Source: Cyclina sinensis (taxonomy: Eukaryota; Mollusca; Bivalvia; Venerida; Veneridae). From it: a stretch of 64,000 bases of DNA. The translations under genes and the position numbers were made by a program. Below the pieces are notes generated by a model. That model saw only the letters and a program-made list of their open reading frames with translations. It was not told where the DNA came from and searched no databases. The stretch is taken from the NCBI GenBank assembly GCA_012932295.1, contig JAAONU010000006.1, forward strand, positions 24,392,882 to 24,456,881, in the 5' to 3' direction. Shown here one piece after another: positions 34,076-45,094 of the stretch. How positions within the stretch are numbered: position 1 is the first letter of the stretch; every line of letters begins with the position of its first letter.

Positions 34076-35996
34076 CGCATGTCACCTCCGTGCCACCGTA
34101 GTTCACTCAGTTAAGTCTATCTTTTTTATTTCTTTTCTTTTTAAACTCATTTAATCAGGTAAAAAGTTAAATTCTATCTATTACAGTTGTCTTAATCCTT
34201 CGCTAAATATAAGGGACATAAACCCATATGATCAAACGTATTAATTCCCTTGTAGAATGACGTCAAAGGAGAATCGGATTTAACTGATTCTAAATAAATC
34301 CTTTCATTACTAACGTTCCAAAATAAGACAGAGGCAAACAGTGCAGACCGAGATTAGGGTCTATACTGTTTGCATTTACTCTGCTAAATAGAAATCAAAT
34401 GAAAAATTATACTAGTACCATTTAAATGGGAGACATCAGTGGATTATCTACCCTGAATACTCTCTAATATTAACTTGGTCCTTCCATTTGGATTCCTCTG
34501 CTTTCATCGCTGTTTTCCTTTATGGTATGGTGATAATTACACCTTATTATTTGCCACAATAGTAGTCAGATTAAATATTAAGTTTAAAAATATGTTTTGT
34601 TTGCACATAAAGTTTGTTTTTTTAAATTCCTAACTTTTTATTTAATATGTAAGTGACAATTTTTACAACTGAAAGTCAAGACTATCACAAAGAGAAACAA
34701 GAATAAAGTCAGAGGATTCCAACTGAAAGGACCAAAGTGCAATTTGGATTATCTCTGATGTTATCTGGGTAAGGGAGATAATTTGTTATCAGCAATGTCT
34801 CTCATGAATAAATATTTCGAAAAAGAAACTAGGACTGATCTGTCAGTATCAATTGCACAAACTAACATTTGAGGTATGTAAAGCTAAATCTATAATAAGA
34901 CCAAAAGATGAGATTTATATTTTCTTTTCTACTTTATACATTCATGTACAGTTTTTTACACTACTATGTAATTCGTGGATTCATTTGTCCACCTCCTCGT
35001 TAAAGCAAAAGTGCATATTTTTTCCACAGGAGCTTTAAAGGGTCTGTGCTCCAGATGACAAAAAAAAGACAAAGTTTTCTTGTATTATAAATTTCTTATA
35101 ATATTTATGACTTATGCTTAAAAACTAACTTACTGACAAAAAATAAGTCAGATAATCACATTATAAATTGATTTTTTTGCTTTCATAGTGCTATACCGTA
35201 ACTCGACGGTATAACTATACCGTATAACATTTAAAGTAAATAGTTGTTATTTCAGTTGCAGTGATAGTGGTGACAGTAAAAGCTTTGGAAAATTTTGTTA
35301 ACTTGAGGGTCCAGAGTTCAAATCAAGCTGAAGCGAATATATTTTTTTTGTTTTATTTTGACTTTATAATTAGTTTTGAAGTAAATTATCATGTTGTTAT
35401 TATCGCACGGCATCTAGATATTTGATTTATGTAAAAAATATTTTAATATCAAATCTGGAGTACAGCCCCTTTAAACTCTACCAGTCAATAAGTAGGCCTA
35501 ATATAATAATTGTAAAAAAATAAGTCCCCCATATCATCTCATGATCAGACGAGAAATTCCACAGTTAATGCTTCACAATGGCTGTTTTTTTTCTTGAATA
35601 ATTTCAGGCTATTTGTATTTGATATTGATTTCTAATTTCAAACTATTCTTTTATCATTTTTAACATACATGTATTCAATTCTGAGTATCGTGTAATACAA
35701 AGTACATATGTAGATGGTAAAATGCATATGCTCCTCTGTAAATTGTTATATCGTTTAAAAATACATACGTATAATAATGCAGATTTATGGTAAACTTTGT
35801 AAAACCTAGTCCATACAGTGTTTTGATGTCACCTGAATTACTATTTCAAGTGAAATATTAGAAATAACATTACATTTATGTTTCAGGTGCCTGAATACAA
35901 TATGGACTTGTCGTTGAGACTACCCGAAGTTGTACTTACATTATGACTGCAATTTCACATGAAATGCTACTTTAAATGAAATAATTATACTGCAGG
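34076..35996. other. Intergenic region upstream of the Mab-21-like gene, with a MITE and a partial exon copy
   Basis: The region is AT-rich with no long ORF. It holds a MITE at 35034-35475, a diverged fragment of the 3947-type repeat near 34330-34385, and a 50-bp partial duplicate of the first exon of the next gene at 35889-35938. Confidence 0.5.
35034..35475. repeat. MITE, family TTTAAAGGG-CTGTGCTCCAGAT (copy 1)
   Basis: The terminal inverted repeats read TTTAAAGGGtCTGTGCTCCAGAT and ATCTGGAGTACAGCCCCTTTAAA. A second full-length copy lies at 48615-49052. Internally it has GTGGTGACAGTAAAAGC and GAGTTCAAATC, resembling pol III boxes A and B. Confidence 0.65.
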
Positions 35997-38067
35997 ATGT
36001 TTCATTTACCAGAATACAATCATGATTTGTCGCTGAGACTGTCGAAAGTTTTAGATGATACAGGTGTAAATGAAAGGATGGTGATGAGGAGGAGAAAGGT
36101 CAGTACTGCTAAGAGAAACTATAGATACAATTGCATATGGTACCCCTATATATATTTTTGGAAGCCAGTCGGAGGGCACCACAACCATAGGCCTTTATTC
36201 AGACACAGACCAACTCATCATTTTTCCCGGTTATATTCTGATACAGGACAAAGCTGAGTGGCAGCAAGGTCATATTAACTTACTGATGATACAAGATGAA
36301 GAAACGGCTCCAGGTTATTGTAAACTACAGATGATCAGAGATGATGAACCTCTCCCTGTTACTGATATACTTGACAAACACTGCTTTCAGGATGAATATA
36401 AAAGAATACTGTTAAAAACTTCAATCGTAAAAGATTACTTTCCTACAACCGGAAATGGCCCTGCAATGTCACATGTAAGCAAACCTGGTTTCATAGCTTA
36501 TGATTTTGTACCCGCATTATTTTGTACATCATGGCCTTATGAAGCTAGAGACTGGTTGAACAGAATGTCGGGATTATGGCCTACTGCTGATATAAAGAGG
36601 GATGCAGAAAGCAGTGGCTGTATGGTTGTTCCAGTTGGAAGTAAATTCTGTCAGTTACAATTAGAATGGAGAATTTCTACATGTAAAGCAGAGAGATGTT
36701 TAATGTTTAATTTAAACATTACACAACTAAGGTGTTATGTGTTGATGAAAATGATTTTGAAAACATATCATCTTGAGTCTGTAACAAGCTTTATGTGTAA
36801 AACGGTCCTGTTACACTGCATAGAAATTTCGCACCCTAAGGAATGGCGTGAAAACAATTTGTTTGCTCGTTTAATTTTCTGTTTACATCGATTATTCATT
36901 TCCATACTAAACAGAAGCTGTCCACACTTTATCATACGTAGGAATAATCTGATGGCAGGGAAGATTTCTTCTGCAGATATAAAAAAGTTAAAACCAATGA
37001 TGCGTGAAATAATGCATAACCTTGAACAAGCATTGCTTAGAGTTCAGATAGATGACCTTGGTCATCGGTTAAAACAATCAGCATTTCCACAAAATATGCA
37101 TGTATCGTTCTCAGTTGAAACCAGTATCTACATTTCTGGAACATTAGTACTTGACTTAACGTGTTCTCTCCTTTTTTATCAAAATATTTTTTTTAAAGAA
37201 TGCACCCGCGGTCAAAGTTACAGAACGGTGTTACAACATACTATCAAAACTCTTTTAGAACATTTACGACTATACACAAAAGGCAATTATAGACAACAAA
37301 AAGCAATTTCATTCCTGGTACCTACACTCTGTTCGCTTCTCGGATCAGTACTTGCATCGTCAAACATCGGTACAAACAATTCAATATCACCAGAAGCAGT
37401 AAGCTGGTTATCAATGGGCTTGAATTCGGATGTGTCTTCAGGAAAGTTGAAACTGGCATCTGTTTTCTACTGTAGTGGTGACATGCTGAGAACTGAATTT
37501 ATTCTAAGGGAAACAGAGAGGCTGTACTGTTTGGTTACAGTTGAACCTCTGTGTAGTTGTTTTAGTTTAACAATACCATACAGGCCAGAATTCGGCAGGG
37601 TTTGTTACATCCTATGTGAAAAAGCTATCCCACGAGTTTTTGCATTTTGCATCAAATTTATCAAAGCTGAAATAAACTGCATACCACGTGAACTGCAGTA
37701 TGAACTGTTCCGGTCAACTGAGGAGGAACTGCAGTACAGAGATGTCTCTGACGACTACTGGATGGACAATGCTGTTGTCGACTCTCTGCCCTTTCTCTAC
37801 TTTCTTCAATACAAGACTTATGGCTGCCTCCACAGAGACAATGAACAACAAAGAGCGCTTACAAACCTTGTTAGAACCATTTTCACAGAAGGAAACTTGG
37901 GACACAGGGAGACAGCCCTGAACCTTCTAGGGCAATGTTTTGAACAAGAAAATTGTCCAGGTGATGCTCTAACGTGCTACAAAATGTCACTAAATATCAG
38001 AGAAAGAAATAATGCGGCAAAATTTCGTCTTTTTATAATGATCGGCAACATGTTTTATCGTTTGTAA
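35997..38067 (+). pseudogene. Mab-21-like / cGLR-type nucleotidyltransferase gene with one frameshift
   Basis: The length is about 690 codons, the usual size of the long bivalve Mab-21-like proteins. The start at 35997 follows a CTGCAG|G acceptor. Exon start: LPEYNHDLSLRLSKVLDDTG. The nucleotidyltransferase loop FGSQSEGTTTIGLYSDTD (36157-36210) keeps the GS and the D-x-D metal site. The Mab-21 fold follows: NGPAMSHV, FVPALFCTSWP, GCMVVPVGSKF, EWRIST, CYVLMKM, MCKTVLLHCIE, CPHFIIRRNNLMAGKIS. The C-terminal 70 residues are TPR-like (HRETALNLLGQCFEQE..). The first 50 codons and the remainder are in different frames; the shift lies between about 36095 and 36157, near a TATATATTTTT tract. It could be an inactivating indel, a sequencing error or a tiny intron. 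Members of this family act as cytosolic nucleic-acid sensors making cyclic dinucleotides in some animals; ligand and product here are unknown. Confidence 0.8.
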
Positions 38068-39119
38068 TAAAACGCAGTTTCGTATCACTTCAGTTGCGAT
38101 AAGTGTTTGAACAAAAATGTTGTAACTTAGAAGGACGTGACTGTAATAAAATCAAAGCACTGAAATTACTGAAGAGGTTGAAAGATGATGAAATATCAAT
38201 CTAGTTGAAGTGGCAATAACCTTTTTGTTTCGAAGCTGGAGAAATTTAGAAAAAAAAACTTATAGAATAAATTTGAAAATTTACATAATAATAAAGGCTC
38301 AACATAATAATAGAGCAATGTGTACTTTTCGTATTTATTTTGAACATTGTGTGATTATTTCAAAAACAAACCTGCTATAATATGGATTTCATAATACTGT
38401 TTTGGAAACAGCTATATCTGTGTAGATACACATGCATGTAGTATGACGGCTGAGGAACTATTCATGTTCAAGTCTTATCTGTAAATAAAATTTCTGTTCT
38501 ATTCTTTTCTGTACTATAATAAATGATTGTCAAAATAATTCAGAATATTCACCAAGCTAGCCAAAGAATATATATCTATATATTAAAAATAGGAGTATTA
38601 ACCAATCTGCTGAGCTCAAGTAACAACTGCCTGCAGAAAATCGGAAGAGTAAGGAAATGAGAACCACTGATTGTCTTTTACTAATACATGTAGCAGAAGC
38701 AATTATTGTCTTGCAAAATAAAGAAGGAAAGAAAAACAGACAAAAAAGTAATAGAAAGAAATGCTTCCCTAGTTCGAATGAGAAATGAAGACACATATTT
38801 TACTATGACTGTTTGAGTTAAAACACTTAACAAGTGTAAATTTCAATCTGATATAATTCACACTAAAGCACTCTATAAAAAAGAATATAGAATGACTTGA
38901 AAGAATCGAACCAGGATGCTTTAGAGGTACAGTAGGTAACGCAAACTACAGCATTATTATGTCTATTTATTTTTTAGAATTGTCTTTTACAATTTTCTCT
39001 CATGGTGAATTGGATGAGGAAAACTGGTACCATGTTTGTTATTACATATTTAGTAGTTCTCACTATTAGATGTACCTTTTTAGTTTTATTCTAAACAGTC
39101 ATTCTGTCCTAATACTGTG
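38068..39119. other. Intergenic and 3' flank
   Basis: AATAAA-type polyadenylation signals lie near 38485 and 38517, suitable for the preceding gene. Otherwise the sequence is AT-rich and nothing was recognised. Confidence 0.4.
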
Positions 39120-39128
39120 AATGACTAC

Positions 39129-41974
39129 GTCTGTGTGTAGTTAGCAGAATAGCAGAACAACTCCAGCAGAATAGCAGAACAACTGCAGCAGAGTAGCAGA
39201 ATGGCCGAATAGCAGAACAACTTTTCAAAAAGACAAAAAGTCTACTAGAGTTTTATAGATATCTACAAAAGTTTACCTTCCGTCTGTCTGTCCGTTTTTC
39301 CGTCTGTTCGTCCGACTGTCCGGAAATCTGGATCTCGCAAAAGCATAAAACCGTGTAAGTTAAGTTGATGAAAATTTATATATGGATACATGGTAACATG
39401 GAAATTATGACAGTTAATTTGTTGTTTTTTTGCGTATCAACTTTCTGGTTGCTATGGTAACAGAAACAGTAAAAATACGGCATTCACAAATGAATCTTTT
39501 AATCACTGGAAACGTATACGATCGAGATACTGAAAATTAGTTTGTAAATAGATCGAAATATGGAAATAATGCGTTTGACTTGTCTCTCTGGTTCCTGAAA
39601 TAGGTCTATCAGCCAACATAGGAACTTAAAACAAAATTTTAAAAAACAAGGATAAAAACTTCAGCAGGACAGCTGAATTGTATAACAAGTCAAGTACATT
39701 GGCATAATCACAGTTATCTGTTGAATGAAAAAACTTCAGCAGAAGAAAAAAATAAATCAGAAAAAATAGCAGAATGTCAGAACAACTCCAGCAAAATAGC
39801 AGAACAGCAAAATAGCAGAACAACTCCAGCTGAATAGCAAAATGGCAGAATAGCAGAACAACTCGAGCAGAATAGCGAAATAGCAGAATAGCAGTATATG
39901 GCAGAACAACTCCAGCAGAATAGCAGAATGGCAGAATAGCAGAACAACTCCAAGTACAACAAGACCTGTTCGCAGACAGCACACGTCACTTTTTACAATG
40001 CTGGATAATAATTTATAAGCCAAGTTAAACAAGAGTCCCAAGTGAAAACAAATTAGTGGGAGAGGGCAAATACCTAGTCATATATTAAGATGATTTTTTT
40101 CTTGGAGTGTGGGGAGGGTGTCTGGTTGAGGGGTGTTGAGGGTGGATGGGGAGTCAAGTACCTACGTATTAAAAAATCGGGCTCGGGGGTTGTTGGGGGT
40201 GGATAAGGAGTCAAGTATCTATGCATTAAAAAAAATGGGGCCCCGGGCGAAGGAAGGTCCCATGCAGAGGTGGGGGAGGTACCTACCCATCCTATGTAAA
40301 TATATAGTTAAGTGCTAGGCTAGGGAGTGGGTTACTCATTGGAGCAAAAACGAAATTTGAGGAGTGGAGGCTCTGATGGAGTGATGGAGGTCAAGTATCT
40401 ACATATAAAAAAAATAATGAAAACAAAATAAATTTGGTGTGTGTAGGGGGGAGGGGTAAAAAGGTGGAAGAGGAGAGGTCCCAATGCGGGGGGGGGGGGC
40501 GGGTACTGACCCATCTCATGTAAGTTAAAAGTTTCTTTCAAACCTTAAGATGTTCTTTTTTTGCAATAAAGGAGAAAAAGAACTCTTTTTATTTATTTTT
40601 TTTGTTGGGGGGGGGGGGGGGGAAGGCAGGAGTCAAGTAATTTTATACCTACACATCTAAGAAAAGAAATAAAAACATTTTTTTTTTGGGGGGGGAAACA
40701 CGAGGGGGGTCCCCATACGGGGTGGGGGTAGTGAAGAACCTACATATTTTAAAAAGAAATAAATAATGAAAGAAAAAAATGGGGGAGGGGGGTAACGCGG
40801 GAGGGGGTAAGGGGGTCCCTATGCAGTTGGAAGGGGGAGGAGGGGGAAGTACTTACCCATCTCATGTCAGTTAATATTTTATGTCTAGGCTTTATCACTT
40901 CGTTTTGCTATATATAAGTATAAGCAAAACGAAGTGACCCCCCTGGGGCTGGGGCTCACTTTGACCCCAGGAACATGGGTACCAAAAATCTTTGCAGGGG
41001 TCTTGCTGGTGATCAGGTATTCCAAGTTTGAAAGGAATATCTTTGACACTTTTTCAGAAATGGACATTAACAAAAAGGTTAACCAAGAAATTTTAAGTTG
41101 CATAAATTTGCAAAAATAATTTTGAGGGTTATTTGCCCTTGAGAAATGGTGTTGTCTTAAGTGATACAATTGTAAGCATTACAATTGGAAAGTTTGATGA
41201 GGAAATATTAAGAAATGACATATGTTAAGTTTTAGCAAAAACAGTCCAAGTACAAAAGGGGCATAACTCTGTCAGGTATGACCTTGACCAAAAGATTTTG
41301 ACATCATCAGAACCCTGTTGTCGTAACCAATATAATTTGAAAGTTTGATTAGGAAATATTAAGAAATGACAAAGTTATTGCCAAGTTTTCATGACAAAAA
41401 TCAAGTACAAAAAGGGGCATAAATCTGTCAAATGTGACGTTGACCTAAAGAGTTTGGTATCATCGTGACCCTGTTGTCGCAAACAAATTAACTTTAATAA
41501 TTTCAATGTTACCATGTATACATATTTCAATTTTCATCAACTTAACGGTTTTAGGTTTTTGCGAGATCTAGATTTCCGGACAATTGGACGAACAGACGGA
41601 AAGACGGACAGACAGGCGGAAGGTACACTTAGGTAGATATCTACATAACTCTATTAGATTTTTTGACTTTTTGAAAATTTGTTCTGCCATTCTGCCATTC
41701 TGCTATTCTGCTGGAGTTGTTCTGCTATTCTACTGGAGTTGTTCTGCTATTCTGCCGTTTTGCTTTCCAACTGGAGTTGTTCTGCTATTCTGCTATTTTG
41801 CTATTCTGCTGGAGTTGCTCTGCTATTCTGCCATTCTGCTGGAGTTGTTCTGCTATTCTGCCATTCTGCTATTCTGCTGGGGTTGTTCTGCTATTCTGCT
41901 TGTCTGCTGGATTTGTTCTGCTATTCTGCTGGAGTTGTTCTGCTATTCTGCCATTCTGCTAACTTCACACAGAC
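39129..41974. mobile_element. Long-TIR, MULE-like non-autonomous element with 9-bp target duplication
   Basis: AATGACTAC flanks both ends (39120-39128 and 41975-41983). The termini read GTCTGTGTGTAGTTAGCAGAAT inward from the left and its near-exact complement on the right. The TIRs span about 39129-39410 and 41505-41974, and contain a minisatellite of AGCAGAACAACTCCAGCAGA-type units plus a CCGTCTGTCTGTCCG block. A 9-bp duplication with long TIRs fits Mutator-like elements. The interior has another block of the same minisatellite (39775-39955), a G-rich stretch and a degenerate repeat, but no transposase. ORFs made of LFCYSAILL repeats are minisatellite translations. Confidence 0.7.
40090..40870 (+). 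repeat. G-rich degenerate tandem repeat
   Basis: Imperfect units of roughly 100-150 bp contain GTCAAGTA-TCTAC, an A-rich stretch, then G runs of up to 12-14. The plus strand has many closely spaced G runs and so could form G-quadruplexes. No gene. Confidence 0.55.
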
Positions 41975-41983
41975 AATGACTAC

Positions 41984-43030
41984 TGGCTTTATTACTGTAG
42001 TCCTAATGGTCAGATTCCTGAAAAAAGTATTTTTGAAATATTTCTTCTTTGCTTGATAGACCAATTGGTAAATGTTTTTTCTATTGCCATTTTGTCATTA
42101 GATAGTTTCACACCAAAAACAGATCGGTAAACCGAGGGTTTAAAAGTCTATAACATACTTACTACGTACCTTAAGTCCATTTAAACTCGTGGTTATTCCT
42201 TGAAATAAATGAGTAATCACGTTTACAAAATTTTTACCTGATTCCCCCACCACGCCAAAAAATCCAACAACTAGAAATAGTAGGGAAATAGTAGGAATAT
42301 AATATGTTTGTTTCAAAGCCTTCAGTCTTAGCGGTTAAAAAAATTGAAGGAACAACAACAACAAATAATAATAATATTTAAATAAATAATAAGCAGCAAT
42401 AATATAACTACAAAAAAACCACCAAAAACACATGCACTCAGTGTTTGAACTACTGTTTTACAAAGAACATAATAAAAGTTAGATTTTACCTAAGAATTAC
42501 TCTGTACGCTAGCCAAAAATAAGAATTATCCAATGAAACCTTACACCTTTTGTCAAAAATAGCGAAACGTGCTATTGTGTTTTGTACAAACCAAAACAGT
42601 ATGGCAGATACTTTTGAATAAAGCAAAGACAACAATAACAATATTTTATTGCCACTCATGTGATGTGTGCCTGCCTCTCCTATACCATACTAGTATCTAC
42701 AGTCTTACTCATTGTATGTGACACTAACTTAAAATACTGGCCACCAACATTAGGCTGAGTTTACATAGGATGTCACTTGTAAGACATCAATTGTCACAAG
42801 TCACTTTTGACATTTCATGAAGGACTGTTTACAAAGGAGGTTGTTCGGAGTGAGTTTTCAAATTATTGAGCAGATTAATTTAGAAATCGAGAAACAGGTC
42901 TTTCTTATGAAAAGTCTAACGTGGGCAATAACGACTTTAAAAACTTTAGTCAGGGAGATTCTTGATTTTCCTCAAGTCGATATTGCATAGCTCTCATAAA
43001 ATTAACCTGGACAAACTGTTTGTAATGGCC
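41984..43030. other. Intergenic region
   Basis: The sequence is AT-rich with a short AAC/AAT simple repeat near 42345-42385. No gene or recognisable element was seen. Confidence 0.4.
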
Positions 43031-43034
43031 CATT

Positions 43035-43866
43035 ACAAGAACGCTGTTTGTTGTGATCCTTCACAAGAAAAAAAGTTAAATATAGTCCTTCGTTTACAGC
43101 GTTCCTGTAAACGACCATCATAAACAGCATTCATGTAATGGACCATAACAAACAGCGTTCCTGCAAAGGACCATAGCAAACAGCGTTCCTGTAAAGCAGC
43201 ATAACAAACAGCGTTCCTGTACAGGACTTCAACAAACATTGTTCCTGTAAAGGAACATAACAGACAGCATTCCTGTAAAGGATCATAGCAAACAACGTTC
43301 CTGTGAAGGACTACAACAAACAGCGTTCCTGTAAAGCACCATAACAAACAGCGTTCCTGTAAAGGACCATAGCAAACAACGTTCCTGTAAAGAACAACAA
43401 CAAACAGCGTTCCTGTACAGGACCATAACAAACAGCGTTCCTGTAAAGGATCATAACAAACAACATTTTTGTGAAGGACTACAACCTACAGCGTTCCTGT
43501 AAAGGACCATAACAAACAGCGTTCCTGTAAAGGACCATAGCAAACAACATTCTTGTAAAGAACAACAACAAACAGCGTTCCTGTAAAGGACCATAACAAA
43601 CAGCGTTCCTGTAAAGGACCATAACAAACAGCGTTCCTGTAAAGGACCATAACAAACAGCGTTCCTGTAAAACAGCATAGCAAACAGCGTTTCTGTAAAG
43701 CAGCATAGCAAACAGCGTTCCTGTACAGGACCATATTAAACAGCGTTCCTGTAAAACAGCTTAGCGTTCCTGTAAAACAGCATAACAAACAGCGTTCCTG
43801 TAAAGCAGCATAGCAAACAGCGTTTCTGTAAAGCAGCATAGCAAACAGCGTTCTTGTAAAGCAGCA
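43035..43866. repeat. Minisatellite, about 30-bp unit (CAAACAGCGTTCCTGTAAAG)
   Basis: About 26 units of CATAACAAACAGCGTTCCTG followed by TAAAGGAC fill 43083-43866, with variants CAGCATAG, TACAGG and AACAACGTT. At the left edge (43035-43072) one unit is inverted (ACAAGAACGCTGTTTGTTGT). Long minus-strand ORFs with repeats of CLLWSFTGTLFV are by-products of a unit length divisible by three. Confidence 0.85.
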
Positions 43867-43892
43867 AAGAATCTCCATCAACAACTTAACCG

Positions 43893-43963
43893 GTTTTTTC
43901 AAGCACTACGTGAAACCTTTTAATTTGTTTATATGCGAGGTTTCACGTAGTGCTTGAAAAAAC
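43893..43963. repeat. Perfect 26-bp inverted repeat (hairpin)
   Basis: The left arm GTTTTTTCAAGCACTACGTG..CCT (43893-43918) and right arm (43938-43963) are exact complements around a 19-nt loop. It lies directly beside the minisatellite. It may be a foldback element or a structure involved in array instability. Confidence 0.75.
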
Positions 43964-44267
43964 GGCTCAGCTACTGATAGAGATCTTGTATTCCGTGGAA
44001 AGCATATATTTTTCTCCTTAGACCGAAACGTGCCCTATAAAAATCGATGAAAACATGAAATACTTAGGGTAATTATCTATTTTCAAAGGAGCCAATGTTG
44101 ACAGTTTTGTTTTGGCTTTTATGCCTTTAGTGACGTCATGATCACGTGGTATTGCCACACTGTTAAATAGTATTGGTAAAATTGAGCAGCATATATTAGA
44201 GATATTATAATGCGTGGAGTGATGTAACCCTAAATACTGACCTATATATCTAAATGGGACTTGTCCA

Positions 44268-44420
44268 TCTTTCAGTGTGGAGATGCCCATTAATTGTTTA
44301 TGGGGATGCTTATTGAAAAGTTAATAATTAAGACTGAATGGCGAATAGTGTAGACCACGATCTTAGTCTGTACTGGTCGTAACGGCAGTGTCTATTGCCT
44401 CCAGCAGTGTAAGAGTTAAC
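44268..44420 (-). repeat. MITE-like repeat (copy 2 of the 3947 family)
   Basis: The reverse complement contains TGCTGGAGGCAAT and a block matching ATTAATTGTTTAT of the copy at 3947-4157. It is diverged and truncated. Apart from this repeat nothing was recognised between 43970 and 45094. Confidence 0.45.
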
Positions 44421-45094
44421 TGCAAAAACTTGTTATGCAGTGACACATTCGAATGAATGTAACTGTCGTCCGCATTCCATTTTCTTTTGACAATTTAAGA
44501 ACTTTAACGCCAAAGATTCAACAGTAAACACATTGCCTAATTTATTATACTTCATCTGTTTACCTTACAAAGTGCAGATATATATAAGTATATTTTAAAC
44601 CGGTTTGGCTGGAACGAGAGAGTTCTCTTTCCTTAAACTTGCTAACATCACAGAATAGTTTTTGTTCTTAGAGACCATACGTGTGTTATAGTTGAACTTA
44701 AAAATAAGTCATGTCAAGTGGGAAAAGGTACTCATTTTCAACTAAGCTAGATGCTTGAAACTTGAATAAAGAATTTACGCTATGGTCAAGGGCATTTTCT
44801 TTTGTATGTTTCTCATATACCGTGCATATTCTATCCGTGCTGTAACTACCGGGATTGTCAATTATAGCAAGGTGCACGCGCCAGGTTAGCTGGCGTCACT
44901 ATTTTACGCTATGGTATAAAGTATAAACAGCATTTGTTCTCATAAATGCAACCATACTGCACACGCGGACTATGTTCTGTGTATGTATAAATCAGAACTA
45001 CTCGAAAAATGACACTGTAAATATACTTTATATGTCTATAAAGGGAAAAATAACTTCCAGTGTTTTGGAGCTTGGTGTCTCTTATTTGTAAAAA

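Noticed and set aside
41584..42056. Hydrophobic LFCYSAILL repeat ORFs resembling membrane proteins (also 39626-40041)
   Set aside because: They are translations of the minisatellite in the TIRs, open in several frames at once.
43033..43902. Long minus-strand ORFs (75-138 aa) of CLLWSFTGTLFV repeats
   Set aside because: They arise from the minisatellite, whose unit length is a multiple of three; all frames show similar repeats.
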